Below, in pieces: positions 31,189-38,103 of a stretch of DNA of 64,000 bases (position 1 is the stretch's first letter; every line of letters starts with the position of its first letter). Made by a program: the position numbers and the translations under genes. Under the pieces are notes generated by a model. It worked only from the letters and a program-made list of their open reading frames with translations, did not search any database and was not told where the DNA came from. Source of the stretch: Mesostigma viride (Eukaryota; Streptophyta; Mesostigmatophyceae; Mesostigmatales; Mesostigmataceae); the NCBI GenBank assembly GCA_009746045.1, contig RPFO01000348.1:2191189-2255188 (forward strand), in the 5' to 3' direction.

Positions 31189-32050
31189 CAGGGTCGGCGG
31201 CCGCGCGGCCCGTCCACCTGTCCAGCAGGTCCAGCATGCACAGGTGCGCCGTCAGCGCGTCGCCCGCGCCCGTCACGCGCGCGACGATCGCGCGGTCGCA
31301 CAGCGCCCTCGCGAAGACGTGCAGCTCGCGACGGGGGCCGGACGGGTCGAACGAGGGGAGACGCAGCAGGTCCAGGTCCATGCGCTCCTCCGCCGTCAGA
31401 TCGGGCAGCGAGTCCCTCGCGGCCGCCAGCGAGCGGATCTCCGCGCCCAGGCGGTCCCACGCGTCGGCGCGGAGGCCCAGGGGGCACGGGGCGCCCACCG
31501 CGCACCCGGCCAGCATGCTCGACACCAGGTTCGGGTCGAACGTCCACGCCGGCGCCGGCGGAGGCGCGGGGGGCTCCTGCGCGGAGGACTCAGCCGCGGG
31601 GCCGGAGGACTCCTGCGCGAAGGACTCCTGCGCGAAGGACTCCTGTCCGAAATCCGGGAAGTCCGGGAGCGTCATCTCCGCGCCGAACTCGAACGAGGGC
31701 GCGCGAGGGAGGATGCGGACGGGGGGCGGGCGGGCGTACGGGGAGGGCCCGCGCGACGTGTCGATCAGACCGGGGCACGACGCGCTCGACTCGGGCAGGC
31801 GCCACGGGCCCACGCGCGCCGCCCGGCACAGCGTCTGCAGCCTGTCCGCGTTCTGCCGGCGGTACTTCTGCGTGAGTTTGCGGTCGCGCTCGCGGCACGG
31901 CTCGCAGCGCACGGTGGGGGAGCCGTTCTTGGCGGACAGGAAGGAGGAGGGGTGTCGGCGCTGGCCGCAGTGCTTGCACTCGACGGCGGGTTCTCCGTCT
32001 TCGCGGCCATGGCCGCCGTCTTCGCGCGAGGGAGAGGGAGGGGAGGACAT
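31139..32050 (-). CDS. Zinc-ribbon protein, 3' end replaced by the 1.72-kb repeat
   Basis: The start ATG at 32050 fits the promoter (CATAAAAG about 63 bp upstream). The zinc ribbon has C25/C28 and C49/C52 (CKHCGQRRHPSSF ... CEPC), followed by a basic RERDRKLTQKYRRQNADR helix, an arrangement common in small viral DNA-binding or endonuclease-like proteins. The middle is Pro/Ser-rich with QESFAQES repeats; the C-terminal region is helical. The native frame runs to about 31189. The last 16 codons (to 31139) lie in the repeat unit and are probably not original. On the far side of the repeat array (26435-26470) the reverse strand holds a plausible stop and AATAAAA, the likely original gene end. Confidence 0.6.
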   Translation of the reverse strand: MSSPPSPSREDGGHGREDGEPAVECKHCGQRRHPSSFLSAKNGSPTVRCEPCRERDRKLTQKYRRQNADRLQTLCRAARVGPWRLPESSASCPGLIDTSRGPSPYARPPPVRILPRAPSFEFGAEMTLPDFPDFGQESFAQESFAQESSGPAAESSAQEPPAPPPAPAWTFDPNLVSSMLAGCAVGAPCPLGLRADAWDRLGAEIRSLAAARDSLPDLTAEERMDLDLLRLPSFDPSGPRRELHVFARALCDRAIVARVTGAGDALTAHLCMLDLLDRWTGRAAADPVSPTVQKPPPLAPCAV

Positions 32051-32112
32051 TTCTGCAGGGTTTGGGTGGATGGCTCGGAGGCGGGCGAGAGTGCCCTCTT
32101 TTTGGGGTCCGA

Positions 32113-32176
32113 CCGCTTTTATGTCCTGGCCGCCGACGCGGGCCAATGGGGATCCGCCGAAAACGAGCCAATGGGA
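32113..32176 (-). promoter_or_regulatory. CCAAT/CATAAAAG promoter of the zinc-ribbon gene
   Basis: On the minus strand CATAAAAGCGG (32123-32113) lies about 63 bp before ATG 32050. CCAATGGGG (32143) and CCAATGGGA (32168) lie upstream. Spacing matches the other genes of this block. Confidence 0.55.
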
Positions 32177-32179
32177 AGC

Positions 32180-32470
32180 CGATAAGACCGTAACCGCCGT
32201 TCGGATGGGACCGTAACCGCCTGTCGGTGCCGGGATAAGACCGTAACCGACGTTCGGTGACGAGTGGCGGAAGCGGGGTCGGGTGACGGGCGGCGGAATT
32301 AGTGGCGGTGTGGCGGGCGGCGGCAGAAGGGGCGGCGGTGACGGACGGCAGCAGAAGGGGAGGCGGTGACGGACGGCAGAATAAGCGGTGACGGACGGCT
32401 GCAAAAGGGGCGGATGTGACGGACGGCAGCAGAAGGGCGGCGGCGCGGGGCGCGCGGCGCGGCCGCGCGG
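32180..32470. repeat. Degenerate gtgacgg-rich tandem repeat
   Basis: Units of about 25 bp: gataagaccgtaaccg variants first, then ggtgacggacggcagcagaa variants with ggggcggcg. It resembles the array at 24005-24265 in inverted sense. Confidence 0.65.
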
Positions 32471-32504
32471 CGGCGGAAACAATGTGTCCTACTATCAAAT
32501 GGCG

Positions 32505-32902
32505 TGCGCCGTGAAAGAAAAGGACGTCCAGGCGGCCTACGCGGCCAAGACGAGGGGCAGGCGCGAGGTCGTTTGTCAGGGAGGGAAGATAGACATCCTG
32601 GACGACGAGAGGGGGAGGATCGTGGATGTACGGAGTGGGGCAACTGGATGTACGGAGTGGGGCAGCTCATCTCGTACGGGAAGGATTATCCCCTCCACCG
32701 CAAAGAGCTCCACCTGTTCAGGTCTAGGTCTACCACGAACGTTTCGATGGACAAGCTGAAACACATCCTGAGCGTCTGCAAAATCGCCGACATAGTCGTT
32801 ACGCTGCACGAGAGCGTGGGACTGGTGATACCGATCGACCCCCCTCCCCTGTGGAGACGTCTCCTGTGTCTCTCGTGCTCCGTCAAAGTCGCCGCCGAAT
32901 AG
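32505..32902 (+). pseudogene. Decayed MSV199-associated nuclease-like gene
   Basis: Two overlapping frames together match the C-terminal half of the intact protein at 53993-54643. The first frame has REVVCQGGKIDIL and RIVDV, the second MYGVGQLISYGKDYPLHRKE then LHLF. The break coincides with an imperfect 22-bp tandem duplication (tggatgtacggagtggggca, about 32624-32668), which shifts frame where the conserved E-x-K should be. The N-terminal DNA-binding half is missing. It is a dead paralogue. Confidence 0.6.
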
Positions 32903-32952
32903 TCCGCGACTGCGCGTTACGGCGATGCCTGATTATATCTCGCGTCCGTGCA

Positions 32953-33471
32953 ATGGATATCGAGGCGTTCGTCGACAGCCTGCCCGTGTACGATCTCGGC
33001 CCGAAACTCTACGTCGACGCCCTGCGCATCCTGACCACGCCGCCGCGCACCGAGGTCGGCGAAGGGCACACGCAGTGCGTCGCGTACGAACCCGAGGGAC
33101 GCTACGTCGTCAACTACCTGGGCGCGTTCGAGATCGACGAGGAGACGGGCTTCTACGTTTTCTCGCCGACGAGGTTGCCCACGTGCGACGTCCTCACCGG
33201 CATCGAGAGCGACATCGAGGTCCGCGTCGTGATCGGAGAGGAGGAGTGGGATCCCAAAGACGTGACCGTCGTCACTTGTTGCGGGATGTACACTCCCACG
33301 CGACTCCGCTTCTATCTGGACCCTCACGACCCGCCCAAGACCTTTTTCGTCAAGTACCGCTGTTACGTGTTCGACGAGCGAAACAGGGAACTGGTGCGAA
33401 ACGCGGAGGAGGTGCGCACGAGAACGCACGTCTACCGCGACGGCGTGGCGCGGCCCAGGACGACCGACTAA
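32953..33471 (+). CDS. Unknown viral-block protein, 172 aa
   Basis: Begins MDIEAFVDSLPVYDLGPKLY at ATG 32953. Mixed alpha/beta composition with no TM and no recognised motif. A TATA-like gattatatctcg lies about 20 bp upstream. The next gene starts 17 bp after its stop on the same strand, suggesting joint expression. Strong codon bias to G/C in third positions, as in the neighbours, supports coding. Confidence 0.65.
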   Translation: MDIEAFVDSLPVYDLGPKLYVDALRILTTPPRTEVGEGHTQCVAYEPEGRYVVNYLGAFEIDEETGFYVFSPTRLPTCDVLTGIESDIEVRVVIGEEEWDPKDVTVVTCCGMYTPTRLRFYLDPHDPPKTFFVKYRCYVFDERNRELVRNAEEVRTRTHVYRDGVARPRTTD

Positions 33472-33487
33472 TTTCTTGTCCGTGTGC

Positions 33488-33961
33488 ATGGAAATGGCGA
33501 CCGCCGTCTGGAAACGCGACGTGTTGCTCACGCTCAATTGCCCCGTGTCCGAGGCGTACCCCCACGCCGGCATGAACCGCCCCTCCGCCGCGTCGTTCGT
33601 CCGCGTGCTCGCCGCCGTCGTCGCGCACGACAACGCCAGACACGAGATCGTCGGAGGGATGACCGTCGTCGTCCCGCCCAACGCGGTGTTTTCCGACGAT
33701 GATAAACGCGCCGTGGACATCATCCGTCGCATCCTCGACGGGACCTACGCGTTGGACGGCGCGACCTTCGTGGACATGCCCGCGCACCCGGCGCGCGTGT
33801 CGAACCACGTCAACATCACGAGCGGCGAGTCCAACGGGCCCGTCCCGCGCGCGGATTTCTTGGCCTCCGACACCACCATGTCCTCCTTCCACGCCATCCC
33901 CATGGCCGACGGAGGGACCGCGTACGCGCCCAAGACCTGTTCGGCGTCCGTCAAGTGGTGA
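33488..33961 (+). CDS. Unknown viral-block protein, 157 aa
   Basis: ATG 33488 (MEMATAVWKRDVLLTLNCPV); a second Met lies two codons on. A soluble-looking protein of alpha/beta character (FVRVLAAVVAHDNARHEIVG) with no recognised family. The stop at 33961 is three bases from the stop of the convergent small gene (33965). Same compositional bias as its neighbours. Confidence 0.6.
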   Translation: MEMATAVWKRDVLLTLNCPVSEAYPHAGMNRPSAASFVRVLAAVVAHDNARHEIVGGMTVVVPPNAVFSDDDKRAVDIIRRILDGTYALDGATFVDMPAHPARVSNHVNITSGESNGPVPRADFLASDTTMSSFHAIPMADGGTAYAPKTCSASVKW

Positions 33962-33964
33962 GGA

Positions 33965-34135
33965 TCACCCGACGAACGACGCGTCCCTGCTCGTCACGAT
34001 CGCGAGTTTGCGCGCGTTCTTCTCCAGCGGCGGGAACGGAGTTGGCGCCGGAGCGCGTTTTTTCGCGGAGACGGACGCGACGGCGTGCGTCCTCTTCGCG
34101 AATCGGCCTCTGCTGTCTCGCGGCGGGAGCGGCAT
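33965..34135 (-). CDS. Small basic protein, 56 aa
   Basis: Reads MPLPPRDSRGRFAKRTHAVA from ATG 34135, then a Lys/Arg/Pro-rich remainder ending in a stop at 33965. The N-terminal P-R-D-S-x-G-R-F-A/V-K pattern is common in short basic proteins of large DNA viruses, possibly DNA-binding. It fits exactly between two neighbouring genes with no overlap, and no rival frame is as good. Function unknown. Confidence 0.5.
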   Translation of the reverse strand: MPLPPRDSRGRFAKRTHAVASVSAKKRAPAPTPFPPLEKNARKLAIVTSRDASFVG

Positions 34136-34174
34136 GTCTTTACAGGATCAACGGCGATAATCTCGGGTAGTAAG

Positions 34175-34417
34175 ATGATGAACATGGGCTGTTGCGCGAG
34201 TTCTGTCAACGAGTACGATCTCGACGCGGAGGTCGAACCTTCGTTCCGGGCTCGGGTGCGGGGGACGCCGGACATGGGTCCGGTGCTGGCCGCGATACGA
34301 GAGGCGTCCACCTACGAAGAGGGGTGGGATCCGGGTCGAGGAACCGAGTGTGGGCCGACGGGGTGTCCGGGTGAAAGTGCGTGTGCGTCGGCATCGATCG
34401 TATGTGACGGCGACTAA
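34175..34417 (+). CDS. Small protein with MGCC lipidation-type N-terminus
   Basis: The frame opens with MMNMGCCASSVNEYDLDAEV. If translation starts at the third Met (34184) the N-terminus MGCCASS fits N-myristoylation plus palmitoylation, giving a 77-aa membrane-attached protein; from 34175 it is 80 aa. The remainder is acidic and Gly/Cys-rich. The stop overlaps the stop of the minus-strand small gene by two bases. Function unknown; the lipidation reading is inferred from the motif alone. Confidence 0.5.
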   Translation: MMNMGCCASSVNEYDLDAEVEPSFRARVRGTPDMGPVLAAIREASTYEEGWDPGRGTECGPTGCPGESACASASIVCDGD

Positions 34418-34545
34418 TGTTTCGACGCGTTCGACGCGGCGTTGGCGGCCGCGATCAGTTCGGCGCTCAGATACGTCCCCGCGATCACGGTCCCTTCGTT
34501 CTTGTGCGTCTTCGCGTGCGGGCAGAAACAACGGAGAAATCGCAT
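34414..34545 (-). CDS. Small Cys/His-containing protein, 43 aa
   Basis: From ATG 34545 the frame reads MRFLRCFCPHAKTHKNEGTV, then an Ala-rich helix ending at TAG 34414. It starts 25 bp after the stop of the protease-like frame (34570) on the same strand and ends overlapping the convergent gene. Short, with no family; support is composition and snug packing only. Confidence 0.4.
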   Translation of the reverse strand: MRFLRCFCPHAKTHKNEGTVIAGTYLSAELIAAANAASNASKH

Positions 34546-34569
34546 TCGTAATAATGAATAAACGGGATC

Positions 34570-34966
34570 TTAATTCGCCTCCTCCTTCGACGTCGAGTAC
34601 CCGTATTCGCCGTACGGATGCGCGTTGAAATGGTTGTTCAATGACAGAAACGTGCGATCGTGGCCGTCCGCGGACGGAGTGCGCGCACACACGCGGGTAG
34701 CGACGTAATGCATGAGTTCGTGCGCCAACAAGTGTACGAGGATCTCTACCATCCTGTGACACCGGACCCCGTCGACCGTCACGTGTCGTCCGCGTTTCAA
34801 GGCGCGTCGGAACCTTTCCCACGCGCGCGTGTACAGCTCGATGGAGATCGACGGATTCGTCTTCGTACGACAACGCCGCGTCCTGATCCTCGTCGCACGT
34901 CTCCGCGACCTTCATGGCGACGTTGTCCGCGTTCACGCGTCCGTCGTACATGACAGCGGTGATCGC
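34570..34966 (-). pseudogene. 3' part of a split viral gene, HExxH protease-like end
   Basis: This is the downstream half of the gene whose start is at 43716; an LTR element separates them. From the element edge the frame continues in phase (AITAVMYDGRVNADNVAMKV) to about 34870. It then becomes poor, while the frame one base off becomes good (ISIELYTRAWERFRRALKRG) and runs to the stop at 34570. That second frame holds HELMH and then DGHDRTFL, as in SprT-like zinc metalloproteases. The simplest reading is one gene hit by the insertion and by a +1 frameshift near 34860-34880; two adjacent genes are possible, but the second has no ATG. Confidence 0.6.
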
Positions 34967-35699
34967 TGTTGCACGGATGCAACATGCCATTTGTGGTATT
35001 AAATTATCCGTCCCGGTCGATCGGCGCCGACCGTAATCCGGCGCCAGTGCCGAGGCCATAGTATAGTTGGCAGCCGAGGCAATCCGTGTGGAAGTAAGTG
35101 TAGAAGTTTTGCTGACGAACTCGGCCTTTGCGCCGTAGGCAGACCTAGCGCCTGAACGGGAGTTACCGGACAGCCAAGTGGCACTGCACATGCGTTATGA
35201 TGGTACCTACGGACATTTGGATATTTTTCAGGAGAGGCCTCTAGCCGTACTGGTCTTTAACGTGTTCTAGACGGTTCGAGAAGCCCGTCCCCGCGGACCT
35301 CACGTCATGCCTGGTTGGCAGCGCCAGGCGCAGCCACCAACGGGGACGAAGGGACAAAATAGGAAGGCACGAGCTATGCCAGCAATCCGGACCTTGTATC
35401 GTAATTTACCACGTTGCTCTACAGATTATTTACCATCGCTTAATCCTGGAGTGTAAATCTCCTGTGGGCTCGAGTGTGAATCCCTCGCCTACTGGGTGTA
35501 AGTCTTCCCGCATTGAGTGTTTTAATCTGTGTGGTGACATTGTAATATACGAAACCGGTTTTCCGGGTTTGAGCTTATTCGTATTGTGTGACAAGTATTC
35601 TTAAGCCACCATCGTGCGCTGTGACGCATAGGAAGTCAAAGGTCTTTCGCATTCATTCTCAATCATTAAGGCGCTATTTAAATAGCCATACGTGTTAAA
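34967..35699 (+). repeat. 5' LTR of the chromovirus
   Basis: 733 bp, beginning TGTTGCACGGATGCAACA, a 7-bp hairpin, and ending cgtgttaaa. It supplies promoter and processing signals for the element. Its antisense ORF (34148-35191 frame) is spurious. Confidence 0.95.
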
Positions 35700-36169
35700 C
35701 TGGACTCGGAGGAAACTTTCCTAGTGGCCTCTATCCCGTCCCGTTTTTCTGTAATCTGATCCGGATCAGCAACGGAATTATATAAGGGCCGGAACCCTTA
35801 CTAATTCCGCTTGCAGTAATTCATTGTGGGGGTCGGATCCCCACAATCCTAACTGCCCATACCCGTTACCCATATTGCGGTTCCTGCATGCCCCAACCTG
35901 GCCTTGTCCGGTTGACCTAAGGGATTCGTCCGGAAACGAATCTCCTTATATTGCGTGCTTTAAACGGAAACGCTTTGTGGGTTGCAATTTCACGCATTAG
36001 TTGGCGTCTTGGCCATTGCCCCATACCCTATATCTGGGATACATACTGTCAGCTCCGGCAAGCTGCAGTAATATCTCACGTCCTTTAATTGACGTATTTT
36101 TGTGCTTAATTTGTCATCCCGCCAAGGTGACTAGAGGCACATTGTTCACACTTTACCAGCCACCACGCG
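35700..36169 (+). other. Untranslated leader of the chromovirus
   Basis: Follows the 5' LTR with ctggactcggaggaaac at the primer-site position; I cannot assign the tRNA. No gene before the gag ATG at 36170. Confidence 0.6.
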
Positions 36170-38044
36170 ATGGCTGACGGTGTTGAGCGAGGGCGACGAG
36201 AGGCCCATCGCTTCTCTCCTGCCCCTTCCCTCGTGGCAGCACTCGAGGCGGCAGAGAGAGCTACCCAAAATCACTCACGCCCGAGTAGTGAGCGTGGCTC
36301 TAGGGGGTCATCCCCAGCACAAACCCCACGTTTGGGAGGGAATTCCTCGGCGGCTGCCGGTGCACCACCTGGTAGCCCTGTAGTGAATCCCCTTAATGGA
36401 CCACCAAGTGGAACATCCATCGCGGGATTGTCGGCGGGTCCGGCCCTTGGTGTAGGAGCCGGCGCGGGGGCGCAGGGGAATAATGTTACCCTGCACTACG
36501 GTAGGAGTGGGGCCCTGCCTACGGTGCTGCCGCAACCTACATTGGCCACTTGGCCCAGCAGCGCCCCGGCGCCACCCTTGTATGATAGCCGATCGCGGTC
36601 TCGCCGAGCTGCGCATCGGGCGTCCTATCATGCGCCTGGACCCCTTGGGGCTAGCCCCTTCGGCCATGCCTCGCCAAATATGGCTGGGCAGGGCCAGGGC
36701 ACCGCACGGACCGGTCGGTCTTCCTTCGGGGTCGCAGGGGAGGCGATTCCCCTCCCCAACTCAGCATACGACCGCCTGGCTCCGGGTGACCCACGAGCGC
36801 AGCACCCAGCGGCCACCGCCGCCCATCATTATGCAAGCCGCGCCCACTACCCACATGGGTATGAGCACCCGGGTGAGGATGAGTGCAGCCCCCCGGCAGG
36901 TTACCCGCGTGGGCACACCTCGCAAGGTGTGGCCGGGCCCGGGAGACCCGCGAGTATCATGGGCCATCATGACGATGATACTCACAATGCAGGGCGACTA
37001 CCACCGTTGCCCAAGCTGTCGGATATTCCCAAGTTTAAACCCGACTGCTCGTACCAAGAGTTTGAGGCTTGGGAGATTGCAGTGTCTCAGAAGATCGACA
37101 TCTGGGAGACATACAATCGCAAGCTCTTGGACGAGGATATCAAGGTCAAGCTGGTGTCCAGCGAGGCACTGGCTCCCGATGTGAGACAAGCTCTCCATTG
37201 CGAAAGCGCCCTGGCCAATGGCTTCCCCAGCAGCTTGGCTGAATTATTTCGGCGAGCACGGGCCAAGTACCTGCCACCCGACCAAGACAAGCTGGACCGG
37301 GAGGCTTTTGGGGCGTTCAAGCAGGGGAACCTGAGCTATCGGGAATATATGACCAAGTTCGAGCTTCTAGCTGGGCGGGTTGATGACCTGATGGGCCCAG
37401 AAGCCTTGGCAAGGTTCTATGAGGGCTTGCAACCCGAATTCCGGGATGAGGTGAAGCGGAAATTCGCCCACCTCTCCTGGGCTCAATGGAACCTGCAGGA
37501 CATCAAGACCTACCTAGCGGAGATAGCTCCCTTGGTGCAGCGGACCCCAAAACCCCGCGTGAATGCACTGGAACTCAATGAGCTGGGATTCGCCCCCGTG
37601 TGGGTGGATGAGCTACAGTGCGAGGTCCTGGACATTAATGCCTTGGACACTTCCCGGATTCAGTGCTACCACTGCAACCGCGTGGGGCACATCAAACGTG
37701 AGTGCCCTGATCTCCCTCCGCTGGACCAGGCCCCGCCTGTGCAACGCAACAATTTCCAAGCGGCCTCCCCGCAAATGGCCTCGAGGCCACCACCGGCGCG
37801 AAATATGCGCACAGCTCCCAGTGCGGGTGAGCGTGCCCGACGCTTGCAACAAGCGCGCCAACAGCCCCGGCTGTACCAACAACCCAAGGCGCCCCCAAGC
37901 TCCTACCAGCAAGCTGGGCATGCCCTCAACCAACTGGATGCCGCAGACGCGGCCGAGCCTGATGATGGCTCTTCCGCGGCCGCATCCGGCCACCTGCGAG
38001 GCACACCGGTGGACGAGGGGCCTGCAGGAGAGGCGTTGGACTGA
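36170..38044 (+). CDS. gag: Gag polyprotein
   Basis: 624 aa. A long Pro/Gly/Ser-rich N-terminus is followed by a retrotransposon Gag region (about residues 285-460, with AFGAFKQGNLSYREYMTKFE) and a CCHC zinc knuckle at residues 499-512 (CYHCNRVGHIKREC), then a Gln/Pro-rich tail. It forms the particle and binds the element RNA. The pol frame is open from 37963 and overlaps the gag end in the -1 frame, which suggests programmed -1 frameshifting, though the slip site was not identified. Confidence 0.9.
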   Translation: MADGVERGRREAHRFSPAPSLVAALEAAERATQNHSRPSSERGSRGSSPAQTPRLGGNSSAAAGAPPGSPVVNPLNGPPSGTSIAGLSAGPALGVGAGAGAQGNNVTLHYGRSGALPTVLPQPTLATWPSSAPAPPLYDSRSRSRRAAHRASYHAPGPLGASPFGHASPNMAGQGQGTARTGRSSFGVAGEAIPLPNSAYDRLAPGDPRAQHPAATAAHHYASRAHYPHGYEHPGEDECSPPAGYPRGHTSQGVAGPGRPASIMGHHDDDTHNAGRLPPLPKLSDIPKFKPDCSYQEFEAWEIAVSQKIDIWETYNRKLLDEDIKVKLVSSEALAPDVRQALHCESALANGFPSSLAELFRRARAKYLPPDQDKLDREAFGAFKQGNLSYREYMTKFELLAGRVDDLMGPEALARFYEGLQPEFRDEVKRKFAHLSWAQWNLQDIKTYLAEIAPLVQRTPKPRVNALELNELGFAPVWVDELQCEVLDINALDTSRIQCYHCNRVGHIKRECPDLPPLDQAPPVQRNNFQAASPQMASRPPPARNMRTAPSAGERARRLQQARQQPRLYQQPKAPPSSYQQAGHALNQLDAADAAEPDDGSSAAASGHLRGTPVDEGPAGEALD

Positions 38045-38103
38045 GAGGCCGGGAGGGCACTCCGGGCGACACCTTACCCGGCCATGCACAAGTCGCCCAA
38101 GTT

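Noticed and set aside
34148-35191. 347-codon minus ORF
   Set aside because: Runs through the LTR and, after about 34870, a poor frame; only its middle is the split gene.
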